From Labilithrix sp. (GTDB taxonomy: Bacteria > Myxococcota_A > Polyangia > Polyangiales > Polyangiaceae), in NCBI GenBank assembly GCA_019637155.1, contig JAHBWE010000034.1, positions 1 to 64,000 of the forward strand: a DNA stretch of 64,000 nucleotides. The letters run 5' to 3'. Made by a program: the position numbers and the translations under genes. How positions within the stretch are numbered: position 1 is the first letter of the stretch; every line of letters starts with the position of its first letter. A model generated the notes under the pieces. The model ran no database searches, was not told the DNA's origin, and saw only the letters and a list, made by a program, of their open reading frames with translations. Positions 43,629-51,059 of the stretch are shown piece by piece.

Positions 43629-43991
43629 ATGGACGCGCGCACGCCGGAGAGGCCCTCGAGCTCCGAGGCCGAGAGCGATACGCGTGCGAGCGAAGAGCCG
43701 TGGGTGCGCTGCGCCGACTGCAGCGCCGAGATCGCCCCCGTCGCGGCCGCCATCTCCGTCAACGGCGCACACCTCCACGAGTTCGTGAACCCGTCCGCGA
43801 TCACCTTCGTCGTCCGTTGCTTCGCGCAGGCGCCGGGCGCGGTCGGCGTCGGCGAGCGCTCCACCACGTGGACGTGGTTCCCGGGATTCGCGTGGGAGAT
43901 CGAGCTCTGTCGCCGATGCGCCGCGCACGTCGGCTGGTCGTTCCACGGGGTCTCGGTCTTCTACGGCCTCATCCGCGATCGCCTCGTCTGA
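43629..43991 (+). CDS. Stand-alone CULT-domain (cereblon-type) protein
   Basis: 120 residues. After a polar 25-residue start it has the full CULT pattern: zinc ligands in RCADC (Cys28, Cys31) and CRRC (Cys94, Cys97), VNPSAITF, WFPGFAW (Trp83, Trp89), HVGWSF (Trp103, Phe105) and FYGLIR. In human cereblon the same positions (HSWFPGYAW, HIGWKF) form the aromatic cage that binds thalidomide, uracil-like and cyclic-imide ligands; single-domain bacterial versions such as that of Magnetospirillum are known. No signal peptide, so presumably cytoplasmic. It is divergent from the pyroglutamyl-peptidase-like gene. Natural ligand unknown, possibly C-terminal cyclic imides of damaged proteins, the proposed cereblon degron. 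Confidence 0.88.
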   Translation: MDARTPERPSSSEAESDTRASEEPWVRCADCSAEIAPVAAAISVNGAHLHEFVNPSAITFVVRCFAQAPGAVGVGERSTTWTWFPGFAWEIELCRRCAAHVGWSFHGVSVFYGLIRDRLV

Positions 43992-44092
43992 ACCTCACGG
44001 ATCGCCGGTGGGCCGCTCCAAGTGCGCGAAATATCGTGGCGTGGGCCATGGCACACCAGGTGCGTAGGTGTGGGCCAGAGGAGATCACCACC

Positions 44093-45316
44093 ATGCGCTT
44101 CCTTTCGTCCGTCGTCGCTCTCTCGCTCGTCTCCACCTTCGCCGCGGTCGGCTGCTCCGCGCCCACCTCCGAGAGCGAGAGCGCCTCCACCGACGACGCG
44201 GACCTGAGCGAGTACTCGTTCTCGTCGTGGCACGTCGCCTCGACGATGCACGTCGGCGAGACGATCGAGGACTCGCTCGCGGCGCCCGGCGCGTACACCG
44301 ATCCGCTCGTCCGCGTGGTCCACCCGATCTTCATCGGCGCGACGCCGGAGCGTCCGGTGCGCCTCACGATCGACCTCGAAGGCGTGGACGCGACGAAGGT
44401 GCAAGGCGTCCTGCTCGCGCCGCTCGAGGACGGCCGCCGCGCGACGATCGCGAACGACGGACAGTCCGCGCCGAAAGAGAAGGTCGAGCTCACGACCGAG
44501 CTGACGAAGACCGGCGTCTACCTCCTCGCGGTCTCGACCCACAAGCACCTGACCGGCGGCCGCGTCCGCGTCAGCTCCCACGTCCCCTACGATCGGACGA
44601 ACGCGGGCCAGACCGACGCGCTCGTGTCGCCGCAGTCGGGCGAGCTCTCGGGGCGCACCGTCACGGTGAAGCTGAACCCGTTCCTCGCCGATCAGGAGAT
44701 CGAGCTCTGGGCCTCGTGGCCCGGTCCGTGGTCGTCGGCCGAGCGGCGCAAGCTCGGGAGCACGCGCTCGGTGAACCACGAAGCCTCGTTCACGATCGGC
44801 GAGGGCGTGGACGAAGGCGACGAGCTCTTCGTCGTCGTGCCGGCCAAGGCGCCAGGGACGGACATCCCGCTCGACAGCGGCACGGTCACGCGCTTCTGGA
44901 CGCGCAAGGAAGGCGGCGTCCGCACCGACCTCATCGGGATCAGTGACTTCGGCAACTCGCTCACGTTCACCGGCGTCGCCGGGTTCTACGAGGGCGGCAC
45001 GTCGATCATGGTCGTCTCCGCCGATCGCAAGGGCGACGACGGCAAGCCGCTCGAGATCGCGAGCACGTTCGTGCGCCGCGATCGCCCCGGCCAGCTCGGC
45101 ATGGGCTACGCGATGTTCGACACGTCGCTCGGGGTCGACATCGGCGATCCGCGGACGCCGCGCACCGGCGAGATCCTCGCGGTGGGCACGGTGAGCCCGC
45201 GCCCCTCGTTCCACGCGATGACGTGCTTCCGCTTCTGCAACGACCTCTCCGGCCTCTCGTCGTGCGAGCGCGAGGAGGTCCCCTGCCCCGAAGAGGTGCA
45301 GACGATCCTCTGGTGA
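44093..45316 (+). CDS. Lipoprotein with beta-sandwich-like repeats
   Basis: 407 residues from ATG 44093, preceded by a clear ribosome site (AGAGGAG, 9 nt upstream). Lipoprotein signal FLSSVVALSLVSTFAAVGC then a Ser/Glu/Asp linker. The mature part is strand-rich (VRLTIDLEGVDATKVQGVLL, TELTKTGVYLLAVSTH, GRTVTVKLNPFLADQEIEL), suggesting two or three Ig- or prepilin-like sandwich domains, and ends with Cys-rich TCFRFCNDLSGLSSCERE. Function unknown; the last domain may be held by disulfides. It converges on the PAP2 gene with no spacer. Confidence 0.8.
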   Translation: MRFLSSVVALSLVSTFAAVGCSAPTSESESASTDDADLSEYSFSSWHVASTMHVGETIEDSLAAPGAYTDPLVRVVHPIFIGATPERPVRLTIDLEGVDATKVQGVLLAPLEDGRRATIANDGQSAPKEKVELTTELTKTGVYLLAVSTHKHLTGGRVRVSSHVPYDRTNAGQTDALVSPQSGELSGRTVTVKLNPFLADQEIELWASWPGPWSSAERRKLGSTRSVNHEASFTIGEGVDEGDELFVVVPAKAPGTDIPLDSGTVTRFWTRKEGGVRTDLIGISDFGNSLTFTGVAGFYEGGTSIMVVSADRKGDDGKPLEIASTFVRRDRPGQLGMGYAMFDTSLGVDIGDPRTPRTGEILAVGTVSPRPSFHAMTCFRFCNDLSGLSSCEREEVPCPEEVQTILW

Positions 45317-45898
45317 TCAACGCGTGAGGTCCGCGAGCCACATGACGAGCGCGACCGCCGCGATCGCGCCGAGCGCGAGACCGGCGAGGACCTCGCTCGT
45401 CGTGTGACGCCGGTACGCGACGCGGCCCCAGCCGATCACGCACGCCGCGAGCGCGAACGCGACGCCGCCGGCGTGGCTCACCGGCCAGACGATGCCGGCC
45501 GCGAGCATCGCGAACGCGGCGTGGAGCGACGCCTTGAGCCGGCGGTTCACGAGCGCGCAGGCGGCGAAGAGCGCGGTCGCCACGGTCGCGCCGCGCAAGG
45601 CGGCGGGGCTCGCGCCGGTCGCGAGGAGGATCGCGATCGTGGCGACGAGGCTCCCGATCGCGACGCGGAAGACGCCCGATCGCTGCTCGCGCGTGGACAC
45701 GTCGATGTCGGAGACCTCGCCGCGCCGATGCCGCCGCACGACGTGGAACGCGACCGCGATCATCGCGGCGGCGACGAGGCCGAGGATGAGCGCGCGCGCC
45801 TGCGCCGCCTGCGTCGACGTCGCGATCGTGACCGCGAGCGGCGTGAGGATGAACGGATGCCCGGCGATCGAGATCGCGCGGCCGACCTTCTCCCTCAC
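45317..45898 (-). CDS. PAP2-superfamily membrane phosphatase-like protein
   Basis: 193 residues from GTG 45898 with six hydrophobic segments. PAP2 traces: SLHAAFAMLAAG (usually SxHxxxA) and GRVAYRRHTTSEVLAGLALG, matching the third motif SRxxxxxHxxxDVLAG with the catalytic His. The first motif (KxxxxxxRP) is not clear; VSTREQRSGVF may replace it, so activity is uncertain. Members dephosphorylate undecaprenyl-pyrophosphate or phosphatidate. The start codon overlaps the stop of a short upstream coding remnant (GTGA). Confidence 0.75.
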   Translation of the reverse strand: MREKVGRAISIAGHPFILTPLAVTIATSTQAAQARALILGLVAAAMIAVAFHVVRRHRRGEVSDIDVSTREQRSGVFRVAIGSLVATIAILLATGASPAALRGATVATALFAACALVNRRLKASLHAAFAMLAAGIVWPVSHAGGVAFALAACVIGWGRVAYRRHTTSEVLAGLALGAIAAVALVMWLADLTR

Positions 45899-45978
45899 TG
45901 CGTCACGAGCGCGTGCACGGCGTGCTCCGGCGTGTCGATCACCTCAGTGAGCCCGAAGTGCGCGAGCAGCGCGCGGTT
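45895..45978 (-). pseudogene. C-terminal remnant of an unidentified gene before PAP2
   Basis: Twenty-seven codons read RALLAHFGLTEVIDTPEHAV and a short end HALVTQ before a TGA that overlaps the PAP2 GTG. Amino-acid pattern and third-position GC look genuinely coding and like the last helix of a protein, perhaps STAS-like. Upstream, within 30 bp, the frame runs into the end of the Crp/Fnr gene and offers no start codon. I read it as the leftover tail of a gene once coupled to PAP2; a sequencing error or short overlapping gene cannot be excluded. Confidence 0.35.
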
Positions 45979-46000
45979 AGAACGTGAGCGACCCCGTTGA

Positions 46001-46717
46001 TCACCCGCCGAGCGTAGCCTCCTCCGCGGCGACGCGAAGCCCCTCGAAATCGAGCAGCTCGATCCGTCCGTACGACGCGCGGAGCAGCCCCTTCGCGGCG
46101 AAGTCCTTCAGGATCGCGTTCACGGTCTGGCGCGAGGTTCCGAGCATCGTCGCGAGCTGCTCCTGTCCGACCGAGAGCACGCGACGGCTCCGGTCGTCCC
46201 ACTCGCCGTGCACGCGCGCGAGGCTCAGCACGCGCCGCGCGAGCTGCGTCTTGAGCGGCAGCGCGACGGTGTCCTCCACCATCGCGAAGACGAGGCGCAG
46301 CTTCGTCGCGAGGAGCATCGCGAGATCGCGCCAGCGCGGCGGGTTCGCCGCGAGCATCGCGAGGAGTGGCACCTGCGGGACGAGGATGACCGTCGTCTCG
46401 ACCTGCGCGATCGCGTCGTGCGTGCGGACGTCGCCGTCGAAGACCGCGATCTCGCCGAACCAACCCGGCGGATCGATCACCGTGAGCAGCACCTCCTTGC
46501 CCGCGTCGGTGCGCCCGCAGATCCGGACGCTCCCGTCGACGACGGCGTAGAGGCCGTCCGGCTCGGCGCCGCGGAGGAAGAGCGTCTCCTCCGGGGCCAG
46601 CGTCTTCACCACCGCGAGGGCGAGGAGATCGTCCTGGACCTCGGGCGCGAGCCCGCCGAACCAGCGGCCGGAGCGCAGCAACGCCACGAAATCTCTGGCC
46701 TTCTTCGGATTCGACAT
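46001..46717 (-). CDS. Crp/Fnr family transcriptional regulator
   Basis: 238 residues from ATG 46717. The cyclic-nucleotide-binding-type beta roll (about 20-130: FLRGAEPDGLYAVVDGSVRI, PPGWFGEIAVFDG) is followed by the dimer helix and a winged HTH (LSVGQEQLATMLGTSRQTVN, AKGLLRASYGRIELLD). There is no Fnr-type Cys cluster. The cAMP-site Arg-Ser pair is replaced (RTHDAIAQV), so the effector is unclear. An inverted repeat with Crp-type spacing lies just upstream and suggests autoregulation and control of the divergent Mpo1-like gene. Confidence 0.9.
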   Translation of the reverse strand: MSNPKKARDFVALLRSGRWFGGLAPEVQDDLLALAVVKTLAPEETLFLRGAEPDGLYAVVDGSVRICGRTDAGKEVLLTVIDPPGWFGEIAVFDGDVRTHDAIAQVETTVILVPQVPLLAMLAANPPRWRDLAMLLATKLRLVFAMVEDTVALPLKTQLARRVLSLARVHGEWDDRSRRVLSVGQEQLATMLGTSRQTVNAILKDFAAKGLLRASYGRIELLDFEGLRVAAEEATLGG

Positions 46718-46729
46718 GCCCCTCGGGGC

Positions 46730-46760
46730 ATTGTCGCCGAAGTGTCGCGGGCTCGACAAT
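46730..46760. promoter_or_regulatory. Crp/Fnr-type operator in the divergent promoter
   Basis: TGTCG (46743-46747), six bases, CGACA (46754-46758) is a perfect palindrome with the 5-6-5 spacing of Crp/Fnr sites. A further ATTGTCG (46730-46736) also pairs with CGACAAT (46754-46760). The site lies 26 bp upstream of the regulator's start and 43 bp from the Mpo1-like start. Confidence 0.55.
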
Positions 46761-46801
46761 CTCCGGGGCCGGCGTCGCGCATAGTGACGCTCGAGGACGC
46801 C

Positions 46802-47329
46802 ATGAAGAGCATCACCGAGCACCTGAGCACGTACGCCACCTACCACCGCGACCGCCGCAACATCGCGACACATTTCGTCGGCATTCCCACCATCTACGTC
46901 GCCTCGGTCGCGCTCCTCTCGCGACCGGTGCTCGCGGTCGTGGGCGGCGTCGCGGTGTCGCCGGCCACGATCGTCGCCGCCGGCGTGATCGCCTTCTACC
47001 TCTCGCTCGAGCGCCGCTTCGGCGCGGTGATGTCGCTCCTCACGGTGCTCTCGCTCTGGGCCGGCGCGGGGATCGCGTCGCTCGGGACCGCGGCGTGGCT
47101 CGCGACGAGCCTCGGGCTCTTCGTCTTCGGCTGGGTCTTCCAGCTCGTGGGGCATCACTACGAAGGACGCAAGCCCGCGTTCGTCGACGATCTGATCGGT
47201 CTCCTCGTCGGCCCGCTCTTCGTCGTCGCCGAGGTCGCCTTCGCGCTCGGGCTCCGGTCGGAGCTCCGCGCAGCGATCGAAGAGGTCGCGGGGCCGACGC
47301 GCGGCGCGAGCGAGCCGAAGCGCGCTTAG
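46802..47329 (+). CDS. Mpo1/DUF962-like membrane protein
   Basis: 175 residues from ATG 46802 (MKSITEHLSTYATYHRDRRN). It shows the DUF962 pattern: an N-terminal HRDRRNIATHFVGIPT, four membrane segments and FQLVGHHYEGRKPAF; the conserved His residues bind iron in yeast Mpo1, an alpha-oxidation dioxygenase that shortens 2-hydroxy fatty acids. The bacterial role is likely similar lipid oxidation, but untested here. Shares a divergent promoter with the Crp/Fnr gene, and its last 4 bp overlap the convergent xthA. Confidence 0.85.
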   Translation: MKSITEHLSTYATYHRDRRNIATHFVGIPTIYVASVALLSRPVLAVVGGVAVSPATIVAAGVIAFYLSLERRFGAVMSLLTVLSLWAGAGIASLGTAAWLATSLGLFVFGWVFQLVGHHYEGRKPAFVDDLIGLLVGPLFVVAEVAFALGLRSELRAAIEEVAGPTRGASEPKRA

Positions 47330-48213
47330 GTCTTCTTCGCCTTCGCTCGGCGCGCGGCGATGCGCTCCGCCGCGCCTTCCCAGCCGGCGTCGAACGCGCG
47401 GCCGGGCGCGTCGAGATCGACGGTGACGGGCGCGTGATCGGAGGGGATCGGCTTCCCCTTCCTCGCTTCGCGATCGATCTCCGCCGCGACCGAGCGCTCC
47501 GCGAGGCGGCGCGTGACGAGCAGGTGATCGATGCGCATGCCGACGTTCTTGTAGAAGTCGCCCGCGCGATAGTCCCACCACGAATAGCGCTCGAGCTCCG
47601 GGTGGTGCTCGCGGTACGCGTCGACGAGGCCCCACGCGCGGAGGCGCTCGAAGGCCTCGCGCTCCGGCGGCGACACGTGCGTGCCGCCGTTGCAGGCGAG
47701 CGGGTTCCAGACGTCGCCGTCGGTCGGGGCGACGTTGAAGTCGCCGCCGACGACGAGGTCATCGTCCGGCGAGCGCGTCTCTTCGAGCCACCGCGACAGG
47801 CGCGCGAGCCACGCGAGCTTCGCGGCGTAGAACTTCGAGGCGACCGCGCGGCCGTTCGGGACGTAGACGCTGACGACGCGCACGCCGCCGGTCAGGCCCG
47901 CGATCATGCGCGCCTCCGCGAGCGGCTCGTCGTCGCCGGCGCTCGGCGTCTGCGCGGGACGGAGCGGCTCGCCGAAGTTGGTGCAGACCTCGGCGATCGG
48001 GAGCTTGCTCGCGATCGCGACGCCGTTCCAGCGGCCCTCGCCGTGATGCGCGAACGTGTAGCCGAGCTCCTCGAACGCCGCGGTCGGCGCGTCGGCGTCG
48101 GAGAGCTTCGTCTCCTGCATGAGGAGGACGTCCGGCGCGGCGCGCTCGAGCCACCAGCGGACCTTGTCGAGGCGCGCCTTGAGCGAGTTGACGTTCCAGG
48201 TCGCGATGCGCAT
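47326..48213 (-). CDS. xthA: Exodeoxyribonuclease III
   Basis: 295 residues. An AP endonuclease and 3'-5' exonuclease of base-excision repair. All family motifs are present: RIATWNVNSLKARLD, LLMQETKL (metal Glu), VVSVYVPNG, VVGGDFNVAPTD, SWWDYRAG, and the terminal GMRIDHLLVTRRL and PSDHAPV. Length is slightly over the E. coli enzyme (268) because of a basic tail (AAERIAARRAKAKKT). It follows the alpha/beta hydrolase gene by 6 bp and may be co-transcribed. Confidence 0.94.
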   Translation of the reverse strand: MRIATWNVNSLKARLDKVRWWLERAAPDVLLMQETKLSDADAPTAAFEELGYTFAHHGEGRWNGVAIASKLPIAEVCTNFGEPLRPAQTPSAGDDEPLAEARMIAGLTGGVRVVSVYVPNGRAVASKFYAAKLAWLARLSRWLEETRSPDDDLVVGGDFNVAPTDGDVWNPLACNGGTHVSPPEREAFERLRAWGLVDAYREHHPELERYSWWDYRAGDFYKNVGMRIDHLLVTRRLAERSVAAEIDREARKGKPIPSDHAPVTVDLDAPGRAFDAGWEGAAERIAARRAKAKKT

Positions 48214-48219
48214 CGCGAC

Positions 48220-49128
48220 TCACGCCGTGAGGCGATCGATGATGCCGGTGCCGAACCACGGCGAGAGCACCGGCGTCGCGTCACGATCGAGGAACGCCTC
48301 GAGCGCGTCGACGAAGGTGCCGGGCCGCTCGCGATGGGGATAGTGCCCGCAACGCGCGAAGGTGGTGATCGTGACGCCGGGGATGACGCGCGCGGCTTCG
48401 GCGGCGTGCGACACGGGGATGATCGGATCGTTCGCGCCCCAGAAGACGCCGATCGGAGGGAGCTCGCGGAGCGCGTGCGCGTGCTGGTGGAAGCCGCGGC
48501 GCTGGCCGCCGAGATCGATGACGTCGCGCACGGTGCGGGCGAACGCGCGCGCGGTGCCGCGCTTGCCGTTCTGGAGCGCGAGCTTCAAGAGCTCACGCGA
48601 CGAGTACACGCCGCGGATCGCGACCTGGAGCGCGACGAAGGTGCCGGTCGCCATGAAGGGCTGGCCCATGTGCTCCATCACGTACGGCGTCGCCGCGAGA
48701 CGGAGCGCGAGCGAGACCTCGCGCCCGAGGCCGCCGGACGAGACGAGCGCGAGGCGGCGAACGCGATGCGCCGGGTTGAGGAGCATCCACTGCGCGACGC
48801 CGCCGCCGTACGAGTGACCGACGACGTCGGCCTCCTCGATCGCGAGCTGCTCGAGCCACTCGGTGATCGTGCGCGCGTGCCAGTCGAGGGTGTACGTCGC
48901 GTTCGGCCGGCCGGAGAGGCCGTGGCCGCAGAGGTCCGGCACGAGGACGCGCCGCGTGCGCGCGAGGGCGGGCACGACCTTCGACCACGTGAGGTGCGAG
49001 TCGCCGACGCCGTGCAAGAGCACGAGCGGGCGACCTTCGCCGGCCTCGACCCAGTGCAGATCGACGCCGTTGGCACGAGCGACGGATCCGCGACGGTGCA
49101 GCAGGCGCGTGAGCACGTCGGTTCGCAT
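48220..49128 (-). CDS. Alpha/beta hydrolase
   Basis: 302 residues from ATG 49128 (MRTDVLTRLLHRRGS); a longer frame upstream is Arg-rich and overlaps a divergent small gene. Core motifs: LVLLHGVGDSHLTW (oxyanion HG), nucleophile VGHSYGGG, acid in GANDPIIPV, and His in FARCGHYPHRERP. It resembles small-molecule esterases, epoxide-hydrolase-like or C-C hydrolases; no lid feature decides. Cytoplasmic. Followed 6 bp later by xthA. Confidence 0.87.
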   Translation of the reverse strand: MRTDVLTRLLHRRGSVARANGVDLHWVEAGEGRPLVLLHGVGDSHLTWSKVVPALARTRRVLVPDLCGHGLSGRPNATYTLDWHARTITEWLEQLAIEEADVVGHSYGGGVAQWMLLNPAHRVRRLALVSSGGLGREVSLALRLAATPYVMEHMGQPFMATGTFVALQVAIRGVYSSRELLKLALQNGKRGTARAFARTVRDVIDLGGQRRGFHQHAHALRELPPIGVFWGANDPIIPVSHAAEAARVIPGVTITTFARCGHYPHRERPGTFVDALEAFLDRDATPVLSPWFGTGIIDRLTA

Positions 49129-49201
49129 ACGCGGATCGCGCCCCGGCGTAAACTCCGCCCCTCTCCTTCTTGCGAGCCTTCCGACGAGCCGGAACAGGTG
49201 A

Positions 49202-49378
49202 TTGGTACGCGGTCGTTTCTCGCGAACGCGACGCGCGCTCTTCCTCTCACTCGTCGTCCTCGCGTGCACACACGAGGTCTCCGCGCCGGTGCGGCCGCGT
49301 GTCCTGACGCGAGGGCCGGATCTCCTCGAGGCGCAGGACTGGAAGCTCGAAGGGTTCCCCGCGCGCCCGCGGAAGTGA
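49202..49378 (+). CDS. Small putative lipoprotein, 58 aa
   Basis: A 59-codon frame starts at TTG 49202, directly after an in-frame TGA. The product has a basic N terminus (VRGRFSRTRR), a hydrophobic stretch and lipobox LSLVVLAC (Cys about 22), then a 36-residue polar mature part (EAQDWKLEGF). Codon use fits neighbours. It is divergent from the hydrolase gene, 73 bp away. Function unknown; short lipoproteins of this kind are easily missed. Confidence 0.5.
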   Translation: MVRGRFSRTRRALFLSLVVLACTHEVSAPVRPRVLTRGPDLLEAQDWKLEGFPARPRK

Positions 49379-49401
49379 CCGAACGCTCCGCCGGCGGGAC
49401 C

Positions 49402-49830
49402 TCAACGGTTGGGCGCGGACTTCACGCAGAGGTCGCTCGACCGGCACGCGGCGAGCCGCTCGAGCTTGTCGAGCGGGTTGTTGCAGCTCTCGGCTCGGAT
49501 CTCGGAGAGACACTCGTCGAGCTCCTTCGCGTCGATGCCGGCCGGGCACTGGGCCACGCCGAGGTCCTCGACCATGTCTTGTCGCATCTGCTGCACGCAA
49601 GCGTCGTGGGTCGCGTACCGCTTCTCGACGCCGACGTTGTTGCACGCGAGCTCGCGCGTGCAGCGGCCGTCGGCGATGCGCGACACCGCGGTGGTGTTCG
49701 CGAGCAGCGCGCCGGTCACCGTCGTCGTGCCCGGCTCGTTCACCAGCGGGTTCGACCGATCGGTGCGGTCTCGGTTGCAGGATGCAAGCGCGAGAAGCGC
49801 GAACGGAATGACGTAGACGAAGCGGGACAT
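49402..49830 (-). CDS. Cys-rich lipoprotein, DUF6184-like
   Basis: 142 residues from ATG 49830 with lipoprotein signal FALLALASC (Cys18). Spaced Cys in RCTRELACNNVGVEKRY, HDACVQQM, QCPAG, LDECLSEI, ESCNNPLD, AACRSSDLC and the pattern A-V-x-R-I-A-x-x-R-C resemble DUF6184, a myxobacterial lipoprotein family. Four disulfides are likely. An AGG-GG ribosome site (AGGTGATTCG) precedes the ATG. It may end the reverse-strand operon that starts at 52348, though a 155-bp gap lies before it. Confidence 0.75.
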   Translation of the reverse strand: MSRFVYVIPFALLALASCNRDRTDRSNPLVNEPGTTTVTGALLANTTAVSRIADGRCTRELACNNVGVEKRYATHDACVQQMRQDMVEDLGVAQCPAGIDAKELDECLSEIRAESCNNPLDKLERLAACRSSDLCVKSAPNR

Positions 49831-49985
49831 CGAATCACCTCCGCGTCCCCGCTCTGCAACCCTGGTGCCCGCGCAACCGCCCGAAGTCCCGACCCGAGAG
49901 CTAGCCCTTCGGTGCGGAGGCGCTCGCCACGTCGTGCGATGCCCCGCTCCGTCGTCGGCGATCGCAGCCGCCATCGACGATCGGA

Positions 49986-50240
49986 TCACACGCGCCGCCG
50001 CGACCAGAGAACGCCGAGTGGGATCGTGACGAGATGAGCGAGGGCGCACGTCGTGAGCGAACAATTGAGCCCCTCGGAGATCGCGTTCGCGAGGATGCGC
50101 GCCTTCTCGGCGGCGCCGTCACCCGCAGAGGTCGCGGCGAGCCCGCGGAGGAACACGACCGCCCCGACGGCACCACCGATCAGGAACGCCGCGGCGATCC
50201 CGACGCCGACGCCGCGGGCGAGGACGCGGAGCTTCGTCAC
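49986..50240 (-). CDS. Small membrane protein, 84 aa
   Basis: 84 residues: basic N terminus, a long Gly/Ala-rich membrane segment (about 10-35, GVGVGIAAAFLIGGAVGAVV), a polar stretch with helix (DGAAEKARILANAISEGLNC), and a second hydrophobic segment with a basic end (WSRRRV). Two Cys flank the loop (LNCSLTTC). Starts 9 bp after the VOC gene stop, so probably in the same operon. Unrecognised. Confidence 0.65.
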   Translation of the reverse strand: MTKLRVLARGVGVGIAAAFLIGGAVGAVVFLRGLAATSAGDGAAEKARILANAISEGLNCSLTTCALAHLVTIPLGVLWSRRRV

Positions 50241-50249
50241 ACGCCGAGC

Positions 50250-50636
50250 TTACGCCGGCTGGTGGAGCTGGATCAGGTTTCCGCAAGTATCGATGAAGGA
50301 GGCGATAACGACAGGGCCGGCCGGCGTGGGCTCCTTCGTGAAGACGACGCCGGCGCCCTTGAGGCGCGTCACCTCGGCCGCGATGTCGCTCGACTCGAAC
50401 GACGTGAACGGGATGCCTTGCTCGAACATGGCTTTTTGGAATGTCTTCGCGGCGGGGTTCGCGTTCGACTCGAGCGCGAGCTCCACGTCGTCGTGTCCTT
50501 CCGGCGACACGACGGTGATCCAGCGATACTCGCCGACCGGGAGGTCGAGCTTCTTCTTGAAGCCGAGCACCTCGGTGTAGAAGCGGAGGGCCTTCTCCTG
50601 GTCGTCGACCAGCACGCTCGTGAGCTTGATCTTCAT
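50250..50636 (-). CDS. VOC family (glyoxalase-like) protein
   Basis: 128 residues from ATG 50636 (MKIKLTSVLVDDQEKALRFY). It has paired beta-alpha-beta-beta-beta units of the vicinal-oxygen-chelate fold with KALRFYTEVLGFKKKLDLP, DVELALESN and FIDTCGNLIQLHQ (metal Glu normally near the last strand is replaced by Gln-Leu, so metal binding is uncertain). Such proteins detoxify or resist small molecules. It follows the AraC-like gene by 29 bp. Confidence 0.82.
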   Translation of the reverse strand: MKIKLTSVLVDDQEKALRFYTEVLGFKKKLDLPVGEYRWITVVSPEGHDDVELALESNANPAAKTFQKAMFEQGIPFTSFESSDIAAEVTRLKGAGVVFTKEPTPAGPVVIASFIDTCGNLIQLHQPA

Positions 50637-50665
50637 GCCGGCGGAGCGTGCCAGACGCGTGCCCG

Positions 50666-51028
50666 TCACGCTTCTCGGAAATTGCGAAACGCGCCCGCGC
50701 GGACGCGCCGCTGGTAGCGCGACGGCGATTCGCCGAGGTGCCGCGCGAACATCGCGCTGAAGCTCCCGACGCTCGAGAAGCCGAGCTCCATGCAGACCCG
50801 CGTGACGGACGCGCCGCCCGCGAGGAGCCGGCGCGCGCGCTCGAGCCGCGCGCCGGTCCGGTAACGATGCGGCGTGACGCCGAACGCCGCCTCGAACACC
50901 CGGATGAAGTGATACGGCGAGATGCCCGCGCGGCGCGCGACGTCCGCGATCGACGCCGCGTCGTCCTCCCCCTCGAGGACAGCCCGCGCGCGCGAGATCC
51001 GAAGTCGCGTGTCGTCGTCGAGCCGCAT
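50666..51028 (-). CDS. Short AraC-type DNA-binding protein
   Basis: 120 residues from ATG 51028. It is almost only the two helix-turn-helix motifs of the AraC family (SIADVARRAGISPYHFIRVF, VTRVCMELGFSSVGSFSAMF, GESPSRYQRR), without a sensor domain. This size is typical of MarA/SoxS-like or AraC proteins that control an adjacent VOC gene. Position between the ArsR-rhodanese gene (31 bp upstream) and VOC (29 bp downstream) supports local regulation. Confidence 0.85.
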   Translation of the reverse strand: MRLDDDTRLRISRARAVLEGEDDAASIADVARRAGISPYHFIRVFEAAFGVTPHRYRTGARLERARRLLAGGASVTRVCMELGFSSVGSFSAMFARHLGESPSRYQRRVRAGAFRNFREA

Positions 51029-51059
51029 CGGAGCCGTAGTGTAACCCCGCCCTCGCCGC

